A stretch of 64,000 nt of DNA from Leifsonia shinshuensis. Lineage in GTDB: Bacteria > Actinomycetota > Actinomycetes > Actinomycetales > Microbacteriaceae. The notes under the pieces were generated by a model, which made no database searches, had not been told where the DNA came from, and saw only the letters and a list, made by a program, of their open reading frames with translations. The first letter of the stretch is position 1; each line of letters opens with the position of its first letter. A program made the translations under genes and the position numbers. Location: assembly GCF_031456835.1 (NCBI RefSeq), contig NZ_JAVDVK010000001.1, forward strand, positions 1,302,001 through 1,366,000, in the 5' to 3' direction. Below are positions 25,389-35,414 of this stretch, in pieces.

Positions 25389-26936
25389 CTACGCCGTCGC
25401 GCTGTCGGTCTTCGTCACCTCGAACGGCTCGAACGCCGCGTGGTACTCCGGCATGATCCGTGCGGTCACGCGGGTGCCCTCCTCCACGTACTCGGTGGAG
25501 ATGACCCGGCCGCGCTCGTGCAGGGCCGAGATCAGGTCGCCGCGGTCGTACGGGACCACCAGCTCCACCTCGAGGGACGGGTCGGGCAGCAGCCGCGCGA
25601 TGGCGGCGAGCACCTCGTCGATGCCCTCGCCCGTGCGGGCGGAGGCGAAGATGGCGCCCGGCTCGAGGCCACGCAGCACCAGCCGGTCGTCCGCCGAGAT
25701 CAGGTCGGCCTTGTTGAAGACCACGATCTCGGGGATGCCGCGCGCGCCCACCTCGCCGATGACGTCGCGCACCGTCGCCAGCTGCGACGCCGGGTCCGGG
25801 TGCGAGCCGTCGACCACATGCAGGATGACGTCGGAGTCGGCGACCTCCTCCAGGGTCGAGCGGAACGCCTCCACCAGCTGGTGCGGCAGGTTGCGCACGA
25901 AGCCGACGGTGTCCGCCAGCGTGTACAGGCGGCCGTCGGCGGTCACCGAGCGGCGCACCGTCGCATCCAGCGTCGCGAACAGCGCGTTCTCGACCAGCAC
26001 GCCGGCCTTCGTCACGCGGTTCAGCAGGCTGGACTTGCCGGCGTTGGTGTAGCCGGCGATCGCGACGGACGGCACGGAGTGCCGGGTGCGGTTGGCGCGC
26101 TTCGCCTCGCGGGCCGGCTTGAAGCCGGCGATCTGCTTGCGCAGACGGGCCATGCGCGAGTGGATGCGGCGACGGTCCAGCTCGATCTTCGTCTCACCGG
26201 GACCGCGCGAGCCCATTCCGGCTCCCGCGCCACCCACCTGGCCACCGGCCTGGCGGGACATCGACTCACCCCAGCCGCGCAGACGCGGCAGCAGGTACTC
26301 GAGCTGCGCGAGCTCGACCTGTGCCTTGCCCTCGCGGCTCTTGGCGTGCTGGCTGAAGATGTCGAGGATCACGGCCGTGCGGTCGATCACCTTCACCTTC
26401 ACCACGTCCTCCAGCGCACGGCGCTGGCTCGGCGCGAGCTCGGTGTCGGCCACCACGGTGTCGGCGCCGAGAGCGGCCACGATTCCGGCAAGCTCTTCCG
26501 CCTTGCCGCGGCCGAGGTAGGTGCTCGCGTCCGGGTGCGGACGGCGCTGCAGCATCCCGTCGAGAACCACGGCCCCGGCCGTCTCAGCCAGTGCCGCGAG
26601 CTCGCGCATCGAGTTCTCGGCGTCCTGCAGGGAGCCCTGCGAGTACACGCCGATCAGCACGACGTTCTCGAGGCGCAGCTGCCGGTACTCGACCTCGGTG
26701 ACGTCCTGCAGCTCGGTCGAGAGACCGGAGACGCGGCGCAGCGCCGCGCGCTCCTCACGGTCGAACTGCTCGCCGTCGTGGAAGCCGCCCTCGTCGGCGT
26801 CGCTCTGCAGCGCCTGGGCGCGCGAGGACGTCGCGCCGCCGAAAAGCGTGACGGATGCGCGGCTCTGCTCGGTCGCGAGCACGCGTGCGACCACGTCGTC
26901 GGCGTCGTGTTCGCGGATATCGGTGTTATCAGTCAT
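25389..26936 (-). CDS. hflX: GTPase HflX
   Basis: 515 residues. The N-terminal HflX domain contains DGMLQRRPHPDASTYLGRGK, then comes a coiled segment, then the G domain with G1 GYTNAGKSS, G3 DTVGFVRNLP and G4 NKADLI. It binds ribosomes and can split stalled or hibernating ones. Monocistronic here, divergent from the methyltransferase gene. Conserved neighbour of recA-region genes in actinobacteria. Confidence 0.93.
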   Translation of the reverse strand: MTDNTDIREHDADDVVARVLATEQSRASVTLFGGATSSRAQALQSDADEGGFHDGEQFDREERAALRRVSGLSTELQDVTEVEYRQLRLENVVLIGVYSQGSLQDAENSMRELAALAETAGAVVLDGMLQRRPHPDASTYLGRGKAEELAGIVAALGADTVVADTELAPSQRRALEDVVKVKVIDRTAVILDIFSQHAKSREGKAQVELAQLEYLLPRLRGWGESMSRQAGGQVGGAGAGMGSRGPGETKIELDRRRIHSRMARLRKQIAGFKPAREAKRANRTRHSVPSVAIAGYTNAGKSSLLNRVTKAGVLVENALFATLDATVRRSVTADGRLYTLADTVGFVRNLPHQLVEAFRSTLEEVADSDVILHVVDGSHPDPASQLATVRDVIGEVGARGIPEIVVFNKADLISADDRLVLRGLEPGAIFASARTGEGIDEVLAAIARLLPDPSLEVELVVPYDRGDLISALHERGRVISTEYVEEGTRVTARIMPEYHAAFEPFEVTKTDSATA

Positions 26937-27001
26937 TCAGTTCCCCTGATCCGGGTCAACCCTAGTTCGTCTTGTACTTCTGTGTCCTGTACGGTCTGCT
27001 T

Positions 27002-27613
27002 ATGGCCAGCGGAGATCACTACTTTTCCCCGGCGCCGGAGAGCGAGCTGAACCTGCGGCCGCTCACCGCACGCCTGGCCGGACAGACGTACGAGCTGGTG
27101 ACGGCCAACGGGATCTTCAGCCCCGAGCGCGTGGACACGGGTACGCGAGTGCTGCTGGACCATGTGCCCTCACCACCGCCCGGAGGTCAGCTTCTCGACC
27201 TCGGCTGTGGCTGGGGGCCGCTGGCTCTCACACTTGCTCTCGAATCCCCTCATGCGACGGTCTGGGCCGTCGACGTCAACAACCGAGCGCTGGATGTGGT
27301 GCGCAGGAATGCGCAGAAGCTCGGCCTCACCAATGTAAACCCGGTGACGCCGGAAAATCTTCCCGATGACGTCCGATTCACCACGATCTGGTCGAATCCG
27401 CCGATCCGCGTGGGCAAGAACGAGCTGCACAACATCCTGGAGCGCTGGCTGCCCCGCCTCGAGCCCGGCTCGGACGCGTGGCTGGTCGTCCAGCGCAACC
27501 TCGGCAGCGACTCGCTGCACCGCTGGATGCAGACGACCTTCCCGGACCTGACGATCACCCGCGCCGCCACCGCCAAGGGCTTCCGCGTGCTGCGCGCCCG
27601 CGCGCACTCCTGA
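27002..27613 (+). CDS. Class I SAM-dependent methyltransferase, RsmC/MTS-like
   Basis: 203 residues. LLDLGCGWGPLALTLA is the SAM-binding loop and WSNPPIRVG is the NPPY-type catalytic motif of N-methyltransferases acting on exocyclic amines, as in RsmC/RlmG (16S/23S rRNA guanine N2). It corresponds to the single MTS domain. ATG at 27002; no clear Shine-Dalgarno. Ends 35 bases before a very long hairpin. Confidence 0.85.
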   Translation: MASGDHYFSPAPESELNLRPLTARLAGQTYELVTANGIFSPERVDTGTRVLLDHVPSPPPGGQLLDLGCGWGPLALTLALESPHATVWAVDVNNRALDVVRRNAQKLGLTNVNPVTPENLPDDVRFTTIWSNPPIRVGKNELHNILERWLPRLEPGSDAWLVVQRNLGSDSLHRWMQTTFPDLTITRAATAKGFRVLRARAHS

Positions 27614-27647
27614 CCCGCGCCGTCCTCGCTCCCTCGGTTCCGTCCCT

Positions 27648-27713
27648 CCGTCGAGTACACGAAAAGTGCACGCTTCGACGGCGCGTCGCGTGCACTTTTC
27701 GTGTACTCGACGG
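27648..27713. terminator. Very long perfect inverted repeat between convergent genes
   Basis: Arms of 26 bases (27648-27673 and 27688-27713) are perfect reverse complements around a 14-base loop. The arm core is GTACACGAAAAGTGCAC, so each arm also contains A- or T-runs that would serve as U-tracts in either direction. It fills the gap between the methyltransferase and dapF and is probably a bidirectional terminator. The perfection and length exceed an ordinary terminator. Confidence 0.75.
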
Positions 27714-27724
27714 CGGGGGGTAGG

Positions 27725-28603
27725 TCAGGCGAGGTCGAGGGTGCCGGTGAAGACGAGCTCGGCGGGGCCGGAGAGGCCGACGTGCTCGCCGTCCTCGGTC
27801 GGGAACATGCGGACGCCCACGGTGCCGCCGGGCACATCCACGCGCCACTGGTTCGGGGCGCCCTCGCCGGCCCAGTAGCGGACCGCGAGGGCCGCGGCCG
27901 CAGCACCCGTGCCGCAGGAGAGCGTCTCGCCGCTGCCGCGCTCGTGCACGCGCATCCGGATGCGGCCGACGCCGTCCACGACGAGCGGGTCGTGCGGCAC
28001 GACGAACTCGACGTTCGCGCCGTGCTCCGGCGCGGGCTCGAGGTGCGGGATGTACGACAGGTCGGCGGCGTCGAGCTCGGAGTCGTCCGCGACGGCGACA
28101 ACGACGTGCGGGTTGCCCATGTCGATGCCCAGCCCCGGGCGTGCGACGGGAAGCTCCTTCGCCCGGACGAGCGGCTCGCCGCCGGCGAGGTCCCAGCGGC
28201 CGAGGTCCACCTGGAAGCCGTTGGTGCTGCGCTGCACGTCGCGCACGCCGGACCGCGTGCCGACGGAGAGCGTGCCGCCCTCGGGAAGCTCGGCGAGGCC
28301 GGTCTCGAGCAGGTAGCGGACGTACACGCGGATGCCGTTGCCGCACATCTCGGCGAGCGAGCCGTCCGCGTTGTAGTAGTCCATGAACCAGGTGGCGTCG
28401 GCGTCCTCCGCCAGGGCGGCGGCACCGTCGGCGACGTGCTCGGACCGCACCGCGCGGATCACCCCGTCGGCACCGACACCGAAGTGCCGGTCGCAGATCT
28501 CGGCGATCTGCGCGGGAGTGAGCGGCAGGCGCCCGTCCGGGTCGGAGTACAGCACGAAGTCGTTGCCGGTGCCCTGACCCTTGGTGAAGTGGATGGTCGC
28601 CAT
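27725..28603 (-). CDS. dapF: Diaminopimelate epimerase
   Basis: 292 residues. Both catalytic Cys are seen in EMCGNGIR and LSCGTGAAA. Converts LL-DAP to meso-DAP for peptidoglycan and lysine. Start at the ATG at 28603 ([16 protein letters not shown]). It follows miaA after 10 bases. dapA, dapB and dapC are elsewhere in this window. Confidence 0.95.
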   Translation of the reverse strand: MATIHFTKGQGTGNDFVLYSDPDGRLPLTPAQIAEICDRHFGVGADGVIRAVRSEHVADGAAALAEDADATWFMDYYNADGSLAEMCGNGIRVYVRYLLETGLAELPEGGTLSVGTRSGVRDVQRSTNGFQVDLGRWDLAGGEPLVRAKELPVARPGLGIDMGNPHVVVAVADDSELDAADLSYIPHLEPAPEHGANVEFVVPHDPLVVDGVGRIRMRVHERGSGETLSCGTGAAAAALAVRYWAGEGAPNQWRVDVPGGTVGVRMFPTEDGEHVGLSGPAELVFTGTLDLA

Positions 28604-28613
28604 GCGCACCAGC

Positions 28614-29564
28614 CTAGCGATCGGCGGCAGGGCGGCTCGCCGCATCCACCAGCGCGAGCGCGGTCTCGACCAGCCGCGGGTCGTCGTAGTCGAGCCAGTG
28701 GATGCCCGGGTAGCGCTTGAACCAGCTGACCTGTCTCCGCGCGTAGCGGCGCGTCAGCTGCTGGGTCTGCGCGATGGCGTCGTCGCGCTCGAGCTCGCCC
28801 CGCAGTTCCGCCAGGGCCTGGGCGTAACCGATGGCGCGCCGGGCGGTCACGCCGCGGTCGAGTCCCCGCGGTATGAGGTTGGTGACCTCTCCGAGCAGGC
28901 CGGCGTCCCACATCCCCTGGACGCGGGCGTCGAGGCGGGTGACGAGTTCGTCGCGTGGCGCCGCGAGCCCGATCACGACGGTCGGCTCGTGCCACGGGCG
29001 CGGCTCCTCGGGCAGAGCGCCGCTGACCGACGTTCCGGTGAGCTGCGCAACTTCGAGGGCGCGCACGATCCGGCGGCCGTTCCGGGACCCGATCCGCCGG
29101 GCCGCGTCGGGGTCGAGTTCCGCCAGCCGCTGGAACAGCATCCCGGGTCCATGCTCGGCGAGCTCCGCCTCCAGCTGCGCCCGCAGCTCCGGGTCGGTGC
29201 CCGGGAACTGCAGGTCGAAGATCACGCTGGAGACATAGAGCCCGGATCCGCCCACCAGCAGCGGCACGGCGCCCCGATCGAGGATGTCGGAGATCGTCGC
29301 GCGGGCCTCGGGCTGGTAGCGCGCCACGGTGGCCTCGTCGGTCACGTCGAGCACGTCGAAGAGGTGGTGCGGGATGCCGCCCCACTCCGTCTGCGGCAGC
29401 TTCGCCGTGCCGATGTCCATCCCTCGGTACAGCTGCATGGCGTCCGCGTTGACCACCTCAGCGGCGCGCCCGTGTTCCTTGAGCGCCCGGGCGAGGGCGA
29501 GCGAGAGGTCGGTCTTGCCGGTGCCGGTGGGTCCGACGATCGCGACCAGCGGGACGGACTGCAC
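28614..29564 (-). CDS. miaA: tRNA dimethylallyltransferase
   Basis: 316 residues. P-loop [10 protein letters not shown] near the start, then [17 protein letters not shown] and GGSGLYVSS, all typical of MiaA. Adds the dimethylallyl group to A37 of tRNAs reading UNN codons; MiaB then thiomethylates it. I chose the GTG at 29564 just before [10 protein letters not shown]; the start lies 23 bases after the miaB stop. Confidence 0.93.
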   Translation of the reverse strand: MQSVPLVAIVGPTGTGKTDLSLALARALKEHGRAAEVVNADAMQLYRGMDIGTAKLPQTEWGGIPHHLFDVLDVTDEATVARYQPEARATISDILDRGAVPLLVGGSGLYVSSVIFDLQFPGTDPELRAQLEAELAEHGPGMLFQRLAELDPDAARRIGSRNGRRIVRALEVAQLTGTSVSGALPEEPRPWHEPTVVIGLAAPRDELVTRLDARVQGMWDAGLLGEVTNLIPRGLDRGVTARRAIGYAQALAELRGELERDDAIAQTQQLTRRYARRQVSWFKRYPGIHWLDYDDPRLVETALALVDAASRPAADR

Positions 29565-29587
29565 CGGATCGGCTGGCGGTGCCGCGC

Positions 29588-31231
29588 TCAGCGCTGCCCG
29601 TCCGTCGGGTCGTAGATCGGCATCGTTCCGACGCCGGGCGACGTGAGCGGCTCGCGGGTGCGCGGCGTGAGGGTGAGCGGCGCCGGGAGCCCGACGCGCA
29701 GCTCGGGCAGCCCGAGAGACACACGACCGCCGGATGCTGCCCCGGCCGATCCGTGCGACGGGACGGCGCAGGATTCGGCTTCGGCGCGGTCCCACGCCTC
29801 GCCCGCACGCGTGCGGCGGATGCGGAGCGGCGCTCCGTCGGACGAGTCCGCGATCAGGTAGTGCGGCGCAGCCTGCGTCACGCGCACGGTGACCACATCG
29901 CCGGGACGCGGCACGTCCGATCCGGCCGGCGCCTCGAAGTGGACGAGCCGGCTGTCGCGCGCCCGGCCGCTGAGGCGGTGGGTGTCGGCGTCTTTGCGTC
30001 CCTCGCCGTTGGCGACGAGCAGTTCGACCTCGCGGCCGATCAGCGCCTGGTTCTCTTCGAGGGAGATGCGCTCCTGCAGGGCGATCAGCCGGTCGTAGCG
30101 GTCCTGGACGATCTCCTTCGGCACCTGGTCCGCCATCGTCGCGGCCGGGGTGCCGGGGCGGATCGAGTACTGGAAGGTGAAGGCGGAGGCGAAGCGCGCG
30201 GCCTCGACGACGCGGAGCGTCTCCTGGAAGTCCTCCTCGGTCTCGCCGGGGAAGCCGACGATGATGTCGGTGCTGATGGCGGCGTCCGGCAGCTTGGCGC
30301 GCACGCGGTCGAGGATGCCGAGGAACTTCTCGGAGCGGTACGAGCGGCGCATCGAGCGGAGGATGCGGTCGGAGCCCGACTGCAGCGGCATGTGCAGCTG
30401 CGGCATGACGTTCGGGGTCTCCGCCATGGCGTCGATGACGTCGTCGGTGAAGGCCGCCGGGTGCGGACTGGTGAAGCGGATGCGCTCCAGGCCCTCGATC
30501 TGACCGGCGGCGCGGAGCAGCTTGCTGAACGCCTGACGGTCGCCGAACTCCACGCCATAGGAGTTGACGTTCTGCCCGAGCAGCGTCACCTCGATGGCGC
30601 CGTCGTCGACGAGCGCCTGGATCTCGGCGAGGATGTCGCCCGGGCGGCGGTCCTTCTCCTTGCCGCGCAGCGACGGGACGATGCAGAACGTACACGTGTT
30701 GTTGCACCCGACGGAGATCGAGACCCATCCGGAGTAGGAGGAGTCGCGCTTGGTCGGCAGGGTGGACGGGAACGTCTCGAGCGATTCGAGGATCTCGATC
30801 TCCGCGGCGTCGTTGTGCCGGGCGCGCTCAAGGAGGCTGGGCAGCGAGCCCATGTTGTGGGTGCCGAAGACGACGTCGACCCAGGGCGCCTTCTCGAGGA
30901 TGACGTTCTTGTCCTTCTGGGCGAGGCACCCGCCGACGGCGATCTGCATCCCCTCGTGCCGCCGCTTCACGTTGGCGAGGTGGCCGAGGTTGCCGTAGAG
31001 CTTGTTGTCGGCGTTCTCGCGGACGGCGCACGTGTTGATGACCACGATGTCGGCCTCGTCGCCGTTCGCGGGGACGTAGCCGGCCGCTTCGAGGGACCCG
31101 CTGAGCCGCTCGGAGTCGTGCACGTTCATCTGGCAGCCGAACGTGCGCACCTCGTACGTGCGCGCTCGGCCGTCGGGCCGGACCGCCGCCTCGGAGGGCT
31201 CGATGACGCTGCGCTGTTCGACGATGCTCAT
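29588..31231 (-). CDS. miaB: tRNA-2-methylthio-N6-dimethylallyladenosine synthase
   Basis: 547 residues. The UPF0004 domain has [20 protein letters not shown] and GGCLAQ; the radical SAM Cys motif is [11 protein letters not shown] (CxxxCxxC); a TRAM domain follows ([20 protein letters not shown] to [16 protein letters not shown]). About 70-80 extra C-terminal residues, Pro/Gly/Ala-rich, go beyond the usual end of MiaB. ATG at 31231. Confidence 0.94.
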   Translation of the reverse strand: MSIVEQRSVIEPSEAAVRPDGRARTYEVRTFGCQMNVHDSERLSGSLEAAGYVPANGDEADIVVINTCAVRENADNKLYGNLGHLANVKRRHEGMQIAVGGCLAQKDKNVILEKAPWVDVVFGTHNMGSLPSLLERARHNDAAEIEILESLETFPSTLPTKRDSSYSGWVSISVGCNNTCTFCIVPSLRGKEKDRRPGDILAEIQALVDDGAIEVTLLGQNVNSYGVEFGDRQAFSKLLRAAGQIEGLERIRFTSPHPAAFTDDVIDAMAETPNVMPQLHMPLQSGSDRILRSMRRSYRSEKFLGILDRVRAKLPDAAISTDIIVGFPGETEEDFQETLRVVEAARFASAFTFQYSIRPGTPAATMADQVPKEIVQDRYDRLIALQERISLEENQALIGREVELLVANGEGRKDADTHRLSGRARDSRLVHFEAPAGSDVPRPGDVVTVRVTQAAPHYLIADSSDGAPLRIRRTRAGEAWDRAEAESCAVPSHGSAGAASGGRVSLGLPELRVGLPAPLTLTPRTREPLTSPGVGTMPIYDPTDGQR

Positions 31232-31352
31232 GATGGCGACCAGTCTACGTTTTCGAGGTCGCGCGCGACGACATGATCGGCGCCTACGTGGCGCACCCGC
31301 CCGGCTGTGCCTGACAGGATGCACCCGGCCGGATGCGCCCCGCCGGCGGCGG

Positions 31353-32231
31353 CTACTGGAAGCGCACGCCCGATCCCCCACGCGACCGTCGCCCCGCGAA
31401 GGCGGCGTCCATGGCCTGTCGAACCACGTCGGAGGCGTAGCCCTTGCGCGCGAGGAACCCGTGCAGCCGCCGCCGCGCCGTCTCGTCGTCATACGAGGAG
31501 AGCTGCCCGATGCGCTTGATCGCGAGTTCCGTCGCCCGCTCGAGTTCGTCATCCTGGCCAATGTCGGCCAGCGCCGCCTCGATGAGCTCGGGATCGATGT
31601 GCCGGCGCTTCAGCTCCTGCTCGATCGCCGTCCGGCCCAGCCCCTTACGGCTGTGTTGCGTGAAGGCGAGCGAGACGGCGAGGGATGCGTCGTCGATCAC
31701 GCCCATCGCCTCCAGCCGGTCGAGTTCGGGACCGTACACCTCGGGCGCGATCTCGCGCCGGGTGAGCACCTGCTCGAGCTCCCAGCGCGACATGCCGCGC
31801 CGAGCCAGCTGCCGGATGGCGAGACCCGTCGTCTTGCGGGTCTGACGCTCCGTCTCCTCGTCGATCTCCTCGACCACGGGCGCGGGCGCCTGCGGCTCCG
31901 CGCCCCACGTGTTGTTCCACCCTCCGGCTCCGGCGCCGCTCGGCTCGCGGGAGCCGCTGGAACCGCCGTTCGCCGGCGTCGGAAACTCCACCGGCTCGGC
32001 GACCGGCGAATCCCCGCGAGCACGGGCACTCCTCCGCGACGGGTGGTCATCACCCGAACGCCGCCGTGAGGAGTCCGCGCCGGCGCTCGGGCGACGCAGC
32101 GGGGTGACCGGAGCCAGACGCTCCGTCTCCTCAGCTGCGTCACCCGCGCCGGCCGCCCCCTCGCGGGACGATCCGTGCGCCAAGTCTTCGCCTGTTCCGC
32201 CGTCGGGCGACGACGGGAATCTCACGACCAC
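31353..32231 (-). CDS. recX: RecX regulatory protein with a long N-terminal extension
   Basis: 292 residues. The conserved helical RecX part occupies about 135-290 ([20 protein letters not shown] to [15 protein letters not shown]). Before it lies a disordered Ser/Arg/Gly/Pro-rich region of about 130 residues that typical RecX proteins lack. RecX modulates RecA filaments. GTG at 32231, 31 bases after the recA stop. Confidence 0.9.
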   Translation of the reverse strand: MVVRFPSSPDGGTGEDLAHGSSREGAAGAGDAAEETERLAPVTPLRRPSAGADSSRRRSGDDHPSRRSARARGDSPVAEPVEFPTPANGGSSGSREPSGAGAGGWNNTWGAEPQAPAPVVEEIDEETERQTRKTTGLAIRQLARRGMSRWELEQVLTRREIAPEVYGPELDRLEAMGVIDDASLAVSLAFTQHSRKGLGRTAIEQELKRRHIDPELIEAALADIGQDDELERATELAIKRIGQLSSYDDETARRRLHGFLARKGYASDVVRQAMDAAFAGRRSRGGSGVRFQ

Positions 32232-32262
32232 GCGAGGCTCCTCCGGGAGGTGTCGGGCACCG

Positions 32263-33336
<1,074 letters not shown>

Positions 33337-33450
33337 TTGCGGTTCTCCTTCGTGGGCTTCGCTACGGTTCGACTCTAGGAGTGACGTCCGACACTGAAGC
33401 GAGGGACGCGCGATCTGTGGACAACCGGTTTTCGACTGCCGTTGTGAAGA

Positions 33451-33479
33451 AGTGTAGCCAGTTCCGAACATATCTTCGA
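33451..33479 (-). promoter_or_regulatory. recA promoter with LexA box
   Basis: On the minus strand TCGAAGATATGTTCGG (33464-33479) is a near-consensus SOS box (TCGAAC-N4-GTTCGA). TACACT (33451-33456) is a plausible -10, 17 bases from TCGAAG, so LexA would cover the -35. The start codon is 115 bases downstream. No gene between 33337 and 33510. Confidence 0.7.
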
Positions 33480-33510
33480 GAGAGCGGAACCGGCGTGTCG
33501 CAGGCCGGGA

Positions 33511-33735
33511 TCAGCGCTTGGGCGCGGGCTTCCCGGCGCCGTACCAGCGCGACTGGGGTACGCCGGTCTCTTTGCACAGCGCGATCCAGACCTCCCGCGG
33601 GGACAGTCCCGCGGCGATGGCCTCGTTGGCCGTGCGACCCCCGAGCTCGCCGAGTACGAGGTCGGTCAGCAGCGTCTGACCGTAGGAGCTGCCGAACTCG
33701 TCCGAGACGGCGCGCTGGAACTCACTGAGCTTCAT
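33511..33735 (-). CDS. DUF3046 family protein
   Basis: 74 residues: MKLSEFQRAVSDEFGSSYGQ, RTANEAIAAGLSPREVW, KETGVPQSRWYGAG. It matches the DUF3046 family found beside recA in actinobacteria. Function unknown. ATG at 33735, stop 175 bases before the recA start. Confidence 0.88.
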   Translation of the reverse strand: MKLSEFQRAVSDEFGSSYGQTLLTDLVLGELGGRTANEAIAAGLSPREVWIALCKETGVPQSRWYGAGKPAPKR

Positions 33736-33776
33736 GGGTCCTTACTTCGGGTAAGAAGACGAAGGGGGAAAACGAA

Positions 33777-33803
33777 GGACGCCCCGCGCTGGGCGGGGCG
33801 TCC
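33777..33803 (-). terminator. Strong rho-independent terminator after clgR
   Basis: GGACGCCCCGC (33777-33787) and GCGGGGCGTCC (33793-33803) form an 11-bp perfect stem with a 5-base loop, starting 16 bases after the clgR stop. On the minus strand it is followed by TTCGTTTTCCC. Confidence 0.8.
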
Positions 33804-33819
33804 TCGAGTCTGTTCGGAA

Positions 33820-34131
33820 TCAGCGGGCGACCAGGTCCGTGTCCATCGCCTGGACGAACTCGTCCGGAACCGTGTCCGGGATCACCGGCTCGAGGCCCTC
33901 GAGAACCGCGATGCGGTCCCCGACCTCGCGCATGATGACCGAGACCGGCGTCTCCAGCGCGTCTGCGACGGAGGCGAGGATCTCACTCGACGCCTCCTTC
34001 TGTCCGCGCTCGACCTCGCTGAGGTATCCGAGCGCGACGCTCGCCTTGCTCGCGACCTGACGGAGCGTACGACCCTTTTGCAGGCGGAAGTCCCTGAGCA
34101 CGTCGCCGATTTCCTGACGTACAAGAATCAT
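33820..34131 (-). CDS. clgR: ClgR-type XRE-family transcriptional regulator
   Basis: 103 residues. HTH_3 domain: LRDFRLQKGRTLRQVASKAS and VALGYLSEVERGQKEASSEI, matching ClgR, which activates clp protease genes and recX or DNA-repair genes in actinobacteria. The C-terminal segment (IPDTVPDEFVQAMDTDLVAR) ends in a hydrophobic-Ala-Arg tail; ClgR proteins are themselves ClpP substrates. ATG at 34131. Confidence 0.88.
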   Translation of the reverse strand: MILVRQEIGDVLRDFRLQKGRTLRQVASKASVALGYLSEVERGQKEASSEILASVADALETPVSVIMREVGDRIAVLEGLEPVIPDTVPDEFVQAMDTDLVAR

Positions 34132-34262
34132 TCGGAGCCTCCCTCTCTATCCCTGCCGACGTATCGATGGGATACGAATGTACCGCATCCCTGAGCTTCA
34201 CGATATCGAGGGCTACTGGGCTTTTCTTGTGAATGCAGCAGGTGTAACGAGACCGAAACACC

Positions 34263-34284
34263 GCGTATTCCCGCGGTAATACGC
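34263..34284. promoter_or_regulatory. Palindrome between pncC and clgR
   Basis: GCGTATT and AATACGC flank CCCGCGGT, whose CCGCGG is itself symmetric, so the 22 bases are almost fully palindromic. It lies 6 bases after the pncC stop and 132 bases before the clgR start. Either a weak terminator for pgsA-pncC or an upstream binding site for clgR, which is often autoregulated. No U-tract follows. Confidence 0.4.
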
Positions 34285-34289
34285 CATCT

Positions 34290-34799
34290 TCAACCAGCCG
34301 TTATGCCGAGCTCGTCCGCGAGCGCCGCGACCGCGTCCCGAACGGTCCGGCGGCGGATGGCGTCGCGGTCCCCCGAGAGCTCGAGCGCCACCGCGCGCGT
34401 CCCGGTCGACGACGAGACGCCGACGAACACAGTCCCGACCGGCCGCCCGCCCTGCGGGTCCGGGCCGGCCACGCCCGTCGTCGAGACGCCGAGGTCGGCG
34501 GGACGACCGCCGACGGCCAGCCGCCCCCGCACCCCGGCCGCCAGCTGGCGCGCCACCTCCGGGTGCACCGGGCCCTCCGCATCGAGCAGGGCACCGTCCA
34601 CCCCCAGCAGCGTGTGCTTCAGCTCGGTCGCGTAGACCACCGCTCCCCCGAGCACCACGGCGGACGCACCGGGCACGCTGGTGAGCTCCGCCGTCAGCAG
34701 CCCCCCGGTCAGCGACTCCGCCACCGCCACGCTCAGCCCGCGGTCGATGAGGGCGCGGACGACGGCGACCGTGGACGCGGTGCCGTCAGGCGAGGGCAC
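34290..34799 (-). CDS. pncC: CinA-family nicotinamide-nucleotide amidase
   Basis: 169 residues, the amidase domain alone. VAVAESLTGGLLTAELT, GGAVVYATELKHTLLGV and GVAGPDPQGG are diagnostic. Deamidates NMN in pyridine nucleotide salvage. Start overlaps the end of pgsA by 14 bases. Confidence 0.92.
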   Translation of the reverse strand: MPSPDGTASTVAVVRALIDRGLSVAVAESLTGGLLTAELTSVPGASAVVLGGAVVYATELKHTLLGVDGALLDAEGPVHPEVARQLAAGVRGRLAVGGRPADLGVSTTGVAGPDPQGGRPVGTVFVGVSSSTGTRAVALELSGDRDAIRRRTVRDAVAALADELGITAG

Positions 34800-35409
34800 G
34801 CTTCGCCCTCCGGCCCTTCCACGCCTGCCAGAGGTAGTCGAATCCGGTCCAGACGGTAAGGATGACAGCGGCCGTCATGAGGACACCGTCAACCCAGTAG
34901 ATCCAGTCGCCGAAGACCGTCCAGAGCGGCACCAGCGCGAACGAGATCGCCACGGACTGCACGATGGTCTTGATCTTGCCTCCGCGGGAGGCGGCGATGA
35001 CGCCCTGACGGATGACGACGAACCGGTAGATCGTGATGCCGACCTCGCGCACCAGGATGACGACCGTCACCCACCACGGCAGCTCGCCGAGGATCGACAG
35101 GGCGATGAGGGCGCCGCCGGTCAGCACCTTGTCGGCGATGGGGTCGAGCAGCTTGCCGAGGTCGGTCACCAGCCCGTTGCGCCGCGCGAGCGCACCGTCC
35201 ACGCCGTCCGTGGCGATCGCGACGATGAAGAGCACGGCGGCGGCCCACCGCAGCCAGCCGTCCTGCCCGTCGTCCGCCAGCAGCATCCACACGAAGAGGG
35301 GGGCGAGCAGGATGCGCACCACCGTGATCGCGTTGGGCAGGTTCCAGTTGCTCACGCGCGGGGATCCGCCGTCCGCCGCTGCGGGCGGGGGCGTTTCGGG
35401 CACCGACAT
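34786..35409 (-). CDS. pgsA: CDP-diacylglycerol-glycerol-3-phosphate 3-phosphatidyltransferase
   Basis: 207 residues, multi-helix membrane protein. DGVDGALARRNGLVTDLGKL followed by LDPIADK is the CDP-alcohol phosphatidyltransferase signature. Makes phosphatidylglycerol phosphate. ATG at 35409, 5 bases after ftsK, so cotranscribed with it. Confidence 0.92.
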   Translation of the reverse strand: MSVPETPPPAAADGGSPRVSNWNLPNAITVVRILLAPLFVWMLLADDGQDGWLRWAAAVLFIVAIATDGVDGALARRNGLVTDLGKLLDPIADKVLTGGALIALSILGELPWWVTVVILVREVGITIYRFVVIRQGVIAASRGGKIKTIVQSVAISFALVPLWTVFGDWIYWVDGVLMTAAVILTVWTGFDYLWQAWKGRRAKRALA

Positions 35410-35414
35410 GCGGT

